DNA of 64,000 bases, from the NCBI GenBank assembly GCA_902766045.1, contig CACXCA010000010.1, positions 113,605 through 177,604 on the forward strand, written 5' to 3'. The stretch comes from an uncultured Bacteroidales bacterium (lineage in GTDB: Bacteria; Bacteroidota; Bacteroidia; Bacteroidales; Paludibacteraceae). Shown in pieces: positions 28,721 to 37,066 of this stretch. Every line of letters begins with the position of its first letter. Positions within the stretch are counted from its first letter, which is position 1. The notes under the pieces were generated by a model that was not told the origin of the DNA, did not search any database, and was given only the letters and a program-made list of their open reading frames with translations. The position numbers were made by a program, and so were the translations under genes.

Positions 28721-30283
28721 ATGGAAAAAAATTTCAAACAGATGGAAAACGAGACATCCAATAACGGATACCATAGAAGAATCTCAAGAAAAGAACCCGA
28801 AACAGCCTACGCGAAGTTGCCTCCTCAGGCAACCGAATTAGAGGATGCTGTATTAGGTGCTCTGATGCTAGAAAAAGATGCATACAGTGAAGTATGCGAA
28901 ATTCTAAAACCTGAATGTTTCTACAAGGATGCCAATCGTACCATCTATGAAGCCATTAACGATTTGGCAATAAAACAAGAGCCCATCGATATGCTTACTG
29001 TACAAAACAGACTGCAACAGCTAGGCAAACTGGAAGAGGTGGGTGGTGCATACCAAATTGTAAAACTAACCGCAGGTGTCAGCTCCTCTGTTCATATTGA
29101 ATATCATGCAAGGGTATTGGCTCAAAAGGCATTAGCCAGACAACTGATCAATTTCTCTACCGAGATTCAACGAATGGCTTATGAAGAGAAGACTGATGTA
29201 GATGACATCGTACAAAGAGCAGAAAGCGAACTGTTTAAGATTTCCAACAACAGTTTGAAAAAGGATTTCGTCAAAATAGATCCAGTCATTGCAGAAGCGA
29301 TCAAACGAATTGAGGATGCAGCTAAGAACACAAGCGGACTAAGCGGTATTCCTAGCGGTTTTCACAAACTCGACAAAATGACGTCAGGATGGCAACGATC
29401 CGACTTAATCATCATTGCTGCTCGTCCCGCCATGGGTAAAACGGCTTTTGTCCTCTCCATGGCTAAGAACATGGCCGAGATGAATGTTCCTATCGCTGTA
29501 TTTTCATTGGAAATGGCCAACGTCCAGCTGGTCAACCGTCTTCTTGTGAATGTATGTGAGATCCCTGGAGAAAAAATCAAAAACGGTAAACTGGAATCCT
29601 ACGAATGGGAACAACTTATGCAACGCTCTCGTTCACTGGAATCCCTACCCATCTACTTGGATGATTCCGCTGGCCTTTCCATCATGGAACTAAACACAAA
29701 AGCCAGACGATTAGTGAAAGATCATAACGTAAAAATCATCATCATCGACTACCTTCAATTGATGAACGCCAGCGGCATGAAATTCGGTAGCCGTGAACAG
29801 GAAGTCAGCATGATCTCCCGATCATTAAAACAATTAGCAAAAGAGCTAGATATTCCTATCATCGCTCTATCTCAGCTAAACCGTGGTGTAGAGAAAACTG
29901 AAGACAAACGTCCAGGACTAGCCGACTTGCGTGAATCAGGAGCCATCGAGCAAGATGCCGATATGGTATTGTTCATCCACCGTCCTGAATACTACAAGAT
30001 AACAGAGGACAAACAAACTGGTGAAAGTTTGGAAGGTATAGCAGAAATCATCATTGCCAAGCACAGAAATGGTGCCGTAGGAGACGTCAGATTACGATTC
30101 AAAAAAGAATTGGCTCGATTCCAGAATCTGGAAGACGATGCGGAATACACATCCGGAAAAAGTTTCAGTTCACGTCTGAATGGAGACTCCCACATATCGA
30201 TAGCATCTAGCTATACCTCAGCGCCATCCAGCTATCCTACAGAAGATCCTCTTGCACAAGATAATTCAAAATTACCTTTTTAA
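28721..30283 (+). CDS. dnaB: Replicative DNA helicase (DnaB)
   Basis: 520 residues; hexameric 5'-3' helicase of the replication fork. The N-terminal domain (PPQATELEDAVLGALM) is followed by a linker helix and the RecA-like helicase domain. Walker A is ARPAMGKTAF, Walker B region is VKIIIIDYLQLM, and the arginine-finger/C-terminal motifs DLRESGAIEQDADMV and IIAKHRNGAVG are present. No intein interrupts it. The tail is Ser-rich. The gene ends 24 bases before an unusual tandem-repeat hairpin. Confidence 0.96.
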   Translation: MEKNFKQMENETSNNGYHRRISRKEPETAYAKLPPQATELEDAVLGALMLEKDAYSEVCEILKPECFYKDANRTIYEAINDLAIKQEPIDMLTVQNRLQQLGKLEEVGGAYQIVKLTAGVSSSVHIEYHARVLAQKALARQLINFSTEIQRMAYEEKTDVDDIVQRAESELFKISNNSLKKDFVKIDPVIAEAIKRIEDAAKNTSGLSGIPSGFHKLDKMTSGWQRSDLIIIAARPAMGKTAFVLSMAKNMAEMNVPIAVFSLEMANVQLVNRLLVNVCEIPGEKIKNGKLESYEWEQLMQRSRSLESLPIYLDDSAGLSIMELNTKARRLVKDHNVKIIIIDYLQLMNASGMKFGSREQEVSMISRSLKQLAKELDIPIIALSQLNRGVEKTEDKRPGLADLRESGAIEQDADMVLFIHRPEYYKITEDKQTGESLEGIAEIIIAKHRNGAVGDVRLRFKKELARFQNLEDDAEYTSGKSFSSRLNGDSHISIASSYTSAPSSYPTEDPLAQDNSKLPF

Positions 30284-30306
30284 AACACGGATATGTATTA
30301 TATGTA

Positions 30307-30413
30307 GAGACGCAATGCATTGCGTCTCCACAATATGCATTGCGTCTCCACAGTATGCATTGCGTCTCCACAATATGCATTGCGTCTCCACAATATGCAT
30401 TGCGTTCTACAAT
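30307..30413. repeat. Palindrome with tandemly amplified right arm
   Basis: A perfect 22-bp palindrome at 30307-30328 (left arm GAGACGCAATG, right arm CATTGCGTCTC) is followed by further tandem copies of its right side. Five units start with ATGCATTGCG at 30315, 30335, 30355, 30375 and 30395. Each is 20 bases (…TCTCCACAAT); copy 2 has one change (CAGT) and copy 5 is 19 bases and diverged. Only one left arm exists. It fills the gap between converging dnaB and the SecD-like gene, ending 7 bases from the latter's stop. Confidence 0.9.
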
Positions 30414-30420
30414 ACATTTA

Positions 30421-31713
30421 TTAATCTTCTATAATTCTCACAGACACAGGATATTTCGCCAGATTCAACAGATCGGCTATTTCCTGTGCCTCCTTCATGG
30501 TAAATGTACCAGCTATTTCGTTTCTTCCGTTTGTAATTTCAGCACGAACACGAGGATAGCAGTAAACACGTCCATTCAAGACAATAGCGATTGATCTGTC
30601 AATGTTTTCTCTCGTGAGATTAGCCCATTTCAAAGCGGCCTCCTCCGTCATATCAAATCCTATGTAAGCATAGCCAGACTCTTCATCCATCATTGCTTTC
30701 GCTTCTTTTATGATATCACCACTCATGGCAGCTTTTCCATCCTCTTTTCTTCCCCTGAGCGCAACCAATTCATAGACAGTACTATCATTTTCATTATATG
30801 TTCTATAAGTCCAAGTTGGATAGATATAAGATGGGAATATATTCTTTTCCTTCGCCAATCTGATGTAATATGAAACTTTCGCAGTATCAACAGCTTCAGC
30901 TATACCCATAGAAGGAGTATTCAGACCACTCATCCCATAAAGATAAGTTGGGAATAGTATCTCATATAAGGGACTACGTTGAACAAGAAGATCTCCTTGA
31001 GATTCTTTCACGTCACGGAACAAACTATCCACTGCTCTCTTTTTCTCATCTACAACCATCGTATCAGCATCCGTCTGTTCTTTTTCTTCAATTTCTCTTG
31101 CCATATTATTGATTGCATTTAAAGACGAACCGAATTCCATAAATTCAGCCGTTTCCCAAAATTCAAGGTTAGCCGCAATAACAATCATTTTGCGAACATA
31201 TTCAGGATCTTTAACCTTATGTATTTCTATCGTTATGCGTTCTTCAATATTCTCTGGCAGGAATACATAATCAGTGACACCAATTTTGTCAAGTCGGGAT
31301 TTCATTACACTAATTGAGTTGTTCGCTGTTTGCTTCACTTCTTTTTTGAGAATTTTAACCACTTTATCGTCGGTCAACTCATCGGCTTTTAATTTACCCT
31401 CAGAAAAAACTGATTTCAAAGCAACACCTTTATTTTTTAATTCATCAGCAAAAAGATCCACGAAGGCTGTTTGCTCTTTTTCATGTCGTTCGCATGCCAT
31501 GGCCATAGCGGATGTGAATACAGAATCCGTGGAGTCTGGATTAGCCAGTGACTGGAGCACTTCTGGCACAGATATCTCCATACGAACAACCATATCACCT
31601 TTCATGCCATGTTCCTTCATATACTCATTTATATAATTACATGAAAAGAAACAACTAAAACATCCGATTGTTAGCAACGTAACAAACAACTTGGCAATAC
31701 GCTTCTTATACAT
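30421..31713 (-). CDS. Lipoprotein consisting of a SecD periplasmic (P1) domain only
   Basis: 430 residues. The N-terminal signal ends in a lipoprotein-like site (FSCFFSCNYIN, Cys25). The rest aligns with the P1 domain of SecDF in this window: GMKGDMVVRMEISVPEVLQS matches LKGGMNVVMEVSVADILKS, ANLEFWETAEF matches ADLEFWETYDF, and SIAIVLNGRVYCYPRVRAEI matches CVAIVLDGYVYSYPRVNDEI. It stops at KYPVSVRIIED, just before SecDF would enter TM2 (equivalent to about residue 487). No membrane channel or SecF part follows. A free P1 lipoprotein cannot act as a proton-driven motor; a chaperone-like or modulatory role is inferred. Confidence 0.88.
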   Translation of the reverse strand: MYKKRIAKLFVTLLTIGCFSCFFSCNYINEYMKEHGMKGDMVVRMEISVPEVLQSLANPDSTDSVFTSAMAMACERHEKEQTAFVDLFADELKNKGVALKSVFSEGKLKADELTDDKVVKILKKEVKQTANNSISVMKSRLDKIGVTDYVFLPENIEERITIEIHKVKDPEYVRKMIVIAANLEFWETAEFMEFGSSLNAINNMAREIEEKEQTDADTMVVDEKKRAVDSLFRDVKESQGDLLVQRSPLYEILFPTYLYGMSGLNTPSMGIAEAVDTAKVSYYIRLAKEKNIFPSYIYPTWTYRTYNENDSTVYELVALRGRKEDGKAAMSGDIIKEAKAMMDEESGYAYIGFDMTEEAALKWANLTRENIDRSIAIVLNGRVYCYPRVRAEITNGRNEIAGTFTMKEAQEIADLLNLAKYPVSVRIIED

Positions 31714-31760
31714 TTTTTATTCATTTAATGGTTAATACCCTCTTTTCGTCTCTCAAACAA

Positions 31761-31791
31761 CAAATATAGATTAAATACGATAAAAGACAAT
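31761..31791 (-). promoter_or_regulatory. Candidate promoter of the SecD-like lipoprotein gene
   Basis: Minus-strand ATTG (31788-31791), 19-base spacer, TATATTTG (31761-31768), 47 bases before the start codon. It shows the gene has its own transcription signal. Confidence 0.5.
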
Positions 31792-31945
31792 CTATAAGTG
31801 AGTTCTATACGTAGGCACCATGCACCCACAAAAAAAAGTTGCGCATTTCTTTGACACTTAATCTGTTCTTAATAAAAGAGCAACATCAATATCATAGATA
31901 TGCACAACTTCATTATCAGTCTTCGATTGAAAAACAATCGTATAA

Positions 31946-33394
31946 TTACTTCTTCAAATATTCATCCATCGATTTTGCAGCGGCACGTCCATCTCCCATT
32001 GCCAAAATAACAGTAGCACCTCCACGAACGATATCACCTCCAGCAAAAATAGTTGGAATAGATGATTGCATAAAGACATCCACTACAATGGTTCCTTTAG
32101 GTGAGACTTCCAATCCTGAAACTGAATTAGGGATCAACGGATTTGGTGACACTCCCACGCTGACAATGACTTGATCCACTTCAATCTCCTCAATAGCGCC
32201 TTCAACAGGAACTGGAGAACGACGTCCAGAAGCATCAGGCTCACCCAATTCCATCTTTTGTAGAATCATCTTACAAACATGTCCTTTCTCATCTCCCACA
32301 TATTCGATTGGATTATGTAACGTCATGAATTCCACACCCTCTTCTTTGGCATGTTTCACCTCCTCCAAACGAGCAGGCATCTCATCTTCTGAACGACGAT
32401 AGACAATCATTGCACGCTGAGCACCGAGACGCAATGCTGTACGGACAGAGTCCATAGCCGTATTACCGCCACCGATTACAGCTACGTTCTTACCTTTAAA
32501 TATAGGAGTATCTGCTTCTTCGTCGGATGCATCCATCAAGTTAACACGCGTCAAATACTCATTAGAAGAAAGAATACCGATTAGATTCTCGCCTTTGATA
32601 TTCATGAATCGAGGGAGTCCGGCACCACTTGCCACAAACACACCTTGGAATCCCTGCTCCTTCAAATCATCCATCGACAAGGTCTTTCCGATGATGCAGT
32701 CCTTCACGAACTTAACGCCCATCTTTGATAGATTCTCTATTTCAACATCCACAATGCTATTAGGCAAACGGAACTCTGGAATACCATATTTCAGCACACC
32801 ACCAATCTCATGCAATGCCTCAAACACTGTCACGTCATACCCTTTCTTAATCATATCACCAGCGAAAGAGAGTCCTGCAGGACCAGAACCCACCACAGCA
32901 ACCTTCTTACCGTTTTTAGCAGGAATGGATGGTGTTGAGACCTTACCGCTCTCACGTTCATAATCCGCTGCGAAACGTTCAAGATAACCGATTGCCACAG
33001 CATCCTTGCCGAGTTTCTGTTTATAGAAACATTTCGACTCACACTGTTTTTCTTGCGGACACACACGTCCACAGACAGCAGGCAAAGCACTTGTTTCTTT
33101 AAGTACCTTTGCAGCTTCCAAAAAGTTTTCCCGTTCTATATTTTTTATAAAACCAGGTATATTAATAGAGACAGGACATCCGGTCATACACGTAGGATTA
33201 GGACAATCCAAACAACGTTTAGACTCCATTAAAGCCTGTTCCACTGTCAATCCTTGGTTCACTTCCTCACGAACTCGAGCACGATAATGTGCATTCAGTT
33301 CATTCATGTGAACTCTTGGAATCTCTATTCTCTCTTTATTCTTTATTGTTTTGCGTAGTTCTTCACGCCACGCCACATTTCTATCTTCAGCCAT
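31946..33394 (-). CDS. nfnB: Large subunit of NADH-dependent ferredoxin:NADP+ oxidoreductase (NfnB; GltD-like)
   Basis: 482 residues. The N-terminal domain has two cysteine clusters for [4Fe-4S] centres (CLDCPNPTCMTGCPV and CGRVCPQEKQCESKCF). It is followed by two nucleotide-binding folds: VAVVGSGPAGLSFAGD for FAD and VAVIGGGNTAMDSVRTA for NADPH. Families annotate such proteins as glutamate synthase small subunit, but no large subunit (GltB) is nearby. The 14-base spacing to an NfnA/PyrK-type gene identifies an NfnAB pair, which bifurcates electrons between NADPH, NAD+ and ferredoxin. Sulfide dehydrogenase (SudAB) is the alternative name. Confidence 0.85.
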   Translation of the reverse strand: MAEDRNVAWREELRKTIKNKERIEIPRVHMNELNAHYRARVREEVNQGLTVEQALMESKRCLDCPNPTCMTGCPVSINIPGFIKNIERENFLEAAKVLKETSALPAVCGRVCPQEKQCESKCFYKQKLGKDAVAIGYLERFAADYERESGKVSTPSIPAKNGKKVAVVGSGPAGLSFAGDMIKKGYDVTVFEALHEIGGVLKYGIPEFRLPNSIVDVEIENLSKMGVKFVKDCIIGKTLSMDDLKEQGFQGVFVASGAGLPRFMNIKGENLIGILSSNEYLTRVNLMDASDEEADTPIFKGKNVAVIGGGNTAMDSVRTALRLGAQRAMIVYRRSEDEMPARLEEVKHAKEEGVEFMTLHNPIEYVGDEKGHVCKMILQKMELGEPDASGRRSPVPVEGAIEEIEVDQVIVSVGVSPNPLIPNSVSGLEVSPKGTIVVDVFMQSSIPTIFAGGDIVRGGATVILAMGDGRAAAKSMDEYLKK

Positions 33395-33408
33395 AATTTT
33401 ACCTTGAA

Positions 33409-34227
33409 TTATTTAGCGATTTTGTACATATCTGCCTTTTCTTGTTCTCTATAAGCACCTGCACGCATAAGCATCTCATCAAAATCCACTTGGTGCGCAT
33501 CAAATTCTGGGCCATCCACACACACGAATTTTGTCTTTCCCCCCACAGTCACACGACAGGCACCACACATACCTGTACCATCCACCATAATTGTATTCAA
33601 GGAGGCAATGGTTGGCAAATTATATTTTTTTGTCAACAAAGAAACAAATTTCATCATGATGGCAGGTCCAATGGTAACACAGAGATCCACCTTCTCTCGA
33701 AGAATCACCTCTTCCACACCATTTGTAACTAGACCTTTCTTTCCATACGAACCATCATCGGTCATAATAATCACTTCGTCTGAAAACTCACGCATCTGTT
33801 TCTCCATGATAACAAGATCCTTCGTGCGGGCTGCAAGAACCGTTATCACTCTATTGCCAGCCTTCTTCATAGCCTCAACAATAGGCAACAATGGAGCAAC
33901 ACCCACGCCACCGCCTGCACATACTACCGTACCGAATTTCTCGATATGCGTAGCTTTACCCAATGGTCCAACTACATCTACGATCTCGTCTCCGACCTGC
34001 ATGTCACAAAGCTTTGTTGAGGTAACCCCCACTTTCTGAACAACCAATGTTATCGTTCCTTTTTTCTCATCCGCACATGCGATAGTCAATGGAATGCGTT
34101 CGCCTTTCTCCCATACACGCACAATAACAAAATGTCCCGCCTTACGTGCTCTTGCAATCAAAGGTGCCTCCACCTCCAATTTCACAACATTTTCAGAAAA
34201 ATTCTCTTTGTTAACAATCTTATTCAT
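33409..34227 (-). CDS. nfnA: Small subunit of NADH-dependent ferredoxin:NADP+ oxidoreductase (NfnA; PyrK/SudB-like)
   Basis: 272 residues of the ferredoxin-reductase fold: an FAD-binding barrel (GHFVIVRVWEKGERIPLTIA), a nucleotide-binding part (VVCAGGGVGVAPLLPI) and a C-terminal [2Fe-2S] loop (MVDGTGMCGACRVTV, then FVCVDGPEFD). The Asp/Cys-rich loop is typical of NfnA/SudB. It leads the operon, 14 bases before nfnB. PyrK of dihydroorotate dehydrogenase is related, but no pyrD is adjacent. Confidence 0.85.
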   Translation of the reverse strand: MNKIVNKENFSENVVKLEVEAPLIARARKAGHFVIVRVWEKGERIPLTIACADEKKGTITLVVQKVGVTSTKLCDMQVGDEIVDVVGPLGKATHIEKFGTVVCAGGGVGVAPLLPIVEAMKKAGNRVITVLAARTKDLVIMEKQMREFSDEVIIMTDDGSYGKKGLVTNGVEEVILREKVDLCVTIGPAIMMKFVSLLTKKYNLPTIASLNTIMVDGTGMCGACRVTVGGKTKFVCVDGPEFDAHQVDFDEMLMRAGAYREQEKADMYKIAK

Positions 34228-34244
34228 TCCTAATAATTATATTA

Positions 34245-34265
34245 AGAGCAGTATTCCCCTGCTCT
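34245..34265. repeat. Small inverted repeat in the nfnA leader
   Basis: AGAGCAG (34245-34251) and CTGCTCT (34259-34265) form a 7-bp stem 18 bases before the nfnA start. It could influence nfnA translation; role unknown. Confidence 0.35.
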
Positions 34266-34339
34266 GGTTAGCCATAAATGCACCTCAAAAGGAAAGATCC
34301 CTCCGATTTTTTTTTAGGGAAAAACATTCCACTGAAAAT

Positions 34340-34357
34340 TTTCGTAAAGTTACGAAA
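34340..34357. promoter_or_regulatory. Palindrome between nfnA and the Ig-like gene, possible operator
   Basis: TTTCGTAA-AG-TTACGAAA, arms of 8 bases with a 2-base centre. It lies in the 251-base divergent gap, about 115 bases from nfnA and 120 from the other gene. The shape fits a dimeric regulator site, but it is AT-rich and single. Confidence 0.3.
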
Positions 34358-34434
34358 TTTACAATTTAAAAAAATTCTTCCTCCTTTTTTTTTCTCAACT
34401 ATTTATTTAATACCCATAATACCTTTTATTTTTA

Positions 34435-34442
34435 TACCTTTG
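34435..34442 (+). promoter_or_regulatory. Candidate -7 box of the Ig-like lipoprotein gene
   Basis: TACCTTTG, 36 bases before the ATG at 34479. No clear upstream TTTG partner. Confidence 0.4.
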
Positions 34443-34478
34443 CAATCACTTAATTTCACGCATGAATAAAGTTTAATC

Positions 34479-36323
34479 ATGACAAAAAGACTCTTATACA
34501 TCTTCGTTACGATTCTCATAATAACAGGCTGCGCCAACATGGCTCAAGGTCCGACTGGTGGGAAAAGAGACATGACAGCACCTACATTCGTCAAGAGTTC
34601 TCCGACTCCCAATAGCCTAAACGTAAAGGAGAAACGAATTGAAATAGATTTTAATGAATACCTGCAGCTTGATAATCCGTCTCAAAAACTGATTATCTCG
34701 CCACCTCAGAAATCAACCCCTACCGCAAAAGCTATCGGTAAAAAAATCATCGTCGAATTAAAAGATTCGCTTCAGCCTAACACTACCTACACCATAGATT
34801 TTAATAACAGTATCGGCGACTTCACCGAAAATAATATTGTGAATGATTTTATCTATACATTCTCCACGGGTGACGTGTTAGACACCTTAACCATCAGCGG
34901 AACGGTATTGAACGCCGAAGACCTCACACCTGCCAATGGAATCACCGTCGGCATCTACTCCTCGGATGTTGATTCTCTATTTACCACCACCCGATTTGAA
35001 AGAATCGGTAAGACAAACGCATCAGGTCGCTTCTCCATCCGTGGTGTGAAAGCTCAACATTATCGTATCTTTGCCTTAGAGGATCTGAACAACAACTATA
35101 TCCATGATCAAGAAGGTGAAGGCATTGCTTTCCAAGAAATGGAACTTCCCATTCCAAGCGTGGAATCAACAATTAAATGGGACACCCTCTACAAAGACTC
35201 TGCCACCATCGATACGATTCGAAAGAAAGTAACATATAAATTTCTGCCAGATAGCTTCATGTTCAGACTCTTCCACAAAGAGATTCGTCTGCAGGAATTC
35301 AAGAAAATAGAACGGGCTGATCGTAAATACTTCACCCTCTTCTTCAAAAAGATGGAGAAATCAATTCCAACCATTCAACCTGTTAATTTCAAGGCCAACG
35401 ACTGGTTCATCCTCGAACCATCTCGTGAAACCGACACCTTAAAATATTGGATCACAGACACAACAATCATGAAGATGGACTCCCTAAAGTTTGTCCTATC
35501 TTACTTAAAAACAGATTCGGTTGGAAACCTTATTTCTCAAAGCGATACACTTATTGCCGGACTTAACTTCACCTATCTAAAAGAGGAAAGTAAAAAGTTG
35601 AAAGCGGAGGAAGCCAACGAGAAGAAATATGAGAAAAGAGGTTTGAAAAGAAAAAGAACCAATATTCTGAAGATTGCTAGCAAACCCAATTCGGTGGAGA
35701 TTGAAGATACTGCCCGGATAGAATGGACCTTCCCTGTGAAACAATACGACATGGATAAAATTCATCTTTACTACAAAAAAGATACGGACGACATTGAGAT
35801 GCCTATTCAACTGAAGCTCTCAGCCAACAGAAGAAACATGCTCATCACATCAGAGATCGTTTCTGGCACCAATTACAAGATGATTCTCGACTCTGCCGCC
35901 GTATTTGATTTCTACGGCAATCACAACGAGAAAGAAAAAATATCTTTCTCCAGAAAAGAAGAAGATGACTATGGCACCATCACGATGAATCTCACCAATG
36001 TCAAAGGAAACATCATCATACAACTAATGGGTGCTTCTGAAAACATCGTCAAGGAACAAAAAAACGTATCCAACAAAGTGATATTCAATCACCTGCATGC
36101 TGGAACCTATTTTGTCAAGATCATTGTCGATGCCAACAATGATGGTAAATGGACTACAGGAGACTACAAGAAACAGCTTCAACCCGAAGAGGTTTACTAT
36201 TTCTATAAGCCTATACGGTTAAGGAAAGGATGGAGCATAGAAGAGGATTGGGACATCCAAGAAAAGAAGATCGACCAACAACGACCAGGCGAATTGAAGA
36301 AAAAAGAAAAGAAGAAAGAGTGA
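34479..36323 (+). CDS. Lipoprotein with Ig-like (SbsA-type) domain
   Basis: 614 residues. Lipoprotein signal with IITGC (Cys about 18). Mature start NMAQGPTGGKRDMTAPTFV followed by a bacterial Ig-like domain (about 35-130: SSPTPNSLNVKEKRIEIDF, LQPNTTYTIDFNNSIGDF). A carboxypeptidase-regulatory-like segment follows (about 145-205, SGRFSIRGVKAQHYRIFALE). Most of the rest is beta-rich and unrecognised, ending in a Lys-rich tail. This architecture is common in Bacteroidetes and of unknown function. The stop overlaps a possible GTG of the next gene. Confidence 0.85.
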   Translation: MTKRLLYIFVTILIITGCANMAQGPTGGKRDMTAPTFVKSSPTPNSLNVKEKRIEIDFNEYLQLDNPSQKLIISPPQKSTPTAKAIGKKIIVELKDSLQPNTTYTIDFNNSIGDFTENNIVNDFIYTFSTGDVLDTLTISGTVLNAEDLTPANGITVGIYSSDVDSLFTTTRFERIGKTNASGRFSIRGVKAQHYRIFALEDLNNNYIHDQEGEGIAFQEMELPIPSVESTIKWDTLYKDSATIDTIRKKVTYKFLPDSFMFRLFHKEIRLQEFKKIERADRKYFTLFFKKMEKSIPTIQPVNFKANDWFILEPSRETDTLKYWITDTTIMKMDSLKFVLSYLKTDSVGNLISQSDTLIAGLNFTYLKEESKKLKAEEANEKKYEKRGLKRKRTNILKIASKPNSVEIEDTARIEWTFPVKQYDMDKIHLYYKKDTDDIEMPIQLKLSANRRNMLITSEIVSGTNYKMILDSAAVFDFYGNHNEKEKISFSRKEEDDYGTITMNLTNVKGNIIIQLMGASENIVKEQKNVSNKVIFNHLHAGTYFVKIIVDANNDGKWTTGDYKKQLQPEEVYYFYKPIRLRKGWSIEEDWDIQEKKIDQQRPGELKKKEKKKE

Positions 36324-36340
36324 CAAATTCCTTGAGCCCC

Positions 36341-36958
36341 ATGAACACCATTCTGTTAAGTAATCTGTATTTAGCACCGATAGACTATTACATATCACTA
36401 GGTCAATCCGAGAATGTACTGATCGAACAGCACGATCACTTCGAGAAACAAACGTATCGTAATCGTTGTCGGATCCTAACCAGTAACGGTCCCATGGACC
36501 TCGTTGTCCCTATTTTCCGTCCAAAGGAGAAATGTCCCACCAAAGACATCCTTATATCATACCGTGAGAAATGGCAACAGACGCATTGGAGAGCCATAGA
36601 GTCTGCATACAACTCCTCACCTTTTTTCGAATACTACAAAGAGGATTTCGAGCCATTCTTCACACAAAAGATCAACTATCTAATCGATCTGAACAATGGT
36701 TTAATGGAGACGGTTCTTCAACTCATCCACCTGCCAGTTAACTATCAGTTGACTGACACGTATAAAAAGAAAGAAGAGGTCGTATCGCAAGGAATAGAAG
36801 ATCTAAGGAAAGTCTTCCATCCCAAGCAAGATAATAAGACCGACATAAAGTCCTATTACCAAGTGTTTGATCAAAAGTTCGGATTCCAAGGTGGATTAAG
36901 CATCATTGACCTCCTATTCAATCTGGGACCAGAAGCACTGATATATCTTAAGCGGTGA
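36341..36958 (+). CDS. WbqC family protein
   Basis: 205 residues from the ATG at 36341 (MNTILLSNLYLAPIDYYISL); a GTG seven codons upstream overlaps the previous stop and could also serve. WbqC features: the N-terminal PIDYY, YRNRCRI, VPI, HWRAIESAYNSSPFFEYY and a terminal LLFNLGPEALIYL. WbqC proteins occur in O-antigen and flagellin glycosylation loci, probably in transfer of an amino or acyl group to a sugar; the activity is not established. Cotranscribed with the lipoprotein before it. Confidence 0.85.
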   Translation: MNTILLSNLYLAPIDYYISLGQSENVLIEQHDHFEKQTYRNRCRILTSNGPMDLVVPIFRPKEKCPTKDILISYREKWQQTHWRAIESAYNSSPFFEYYKEDFEPFFTQKINYLIDLNNGLMETVLQLIHLPVNYQLTDTYKKKEEVVSQGIEDLRKVFHPKQDNKTDIKSYYQVFDQKFGFQGGLSIIDLLFNLGPEALIYLKR

Positions 36959-37033
36959 GAGATGTACGGCATGAAAAGATTGTCGGCATTGAATGGAACA
37001 GAACGGTGAGGATTGAGAATAGAACTTTTTTTA

Positions 37034-37041
37034 TAACTTTG
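37034..37041 (+). promoter_or_regulatory. Candidate -7 box of the acyltransferase gene
   Basis: TAACTTTG, 25 bases before the ATG at 37067, with a weak TTG 18 bases further upstream. Confidence 0.4.
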
Positions 37042-37066
37042 TGAAAATTTAAACAAGCGAAAAGAA

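Noticed and set aside
30315..30413. Tandem 20-base units as a CRISPR array
   Set aside because: Units are directly adjacent with no unique spacers between them, there are only five, and no cas genes are nearby.
31946..33394. Glutamate synthase small subunit (GltD)
   Set aside because: The sequence is GltD-like, but there is no GltB gene and the partner is NfnA/SudB-like, so the NfnB assignment fits better.
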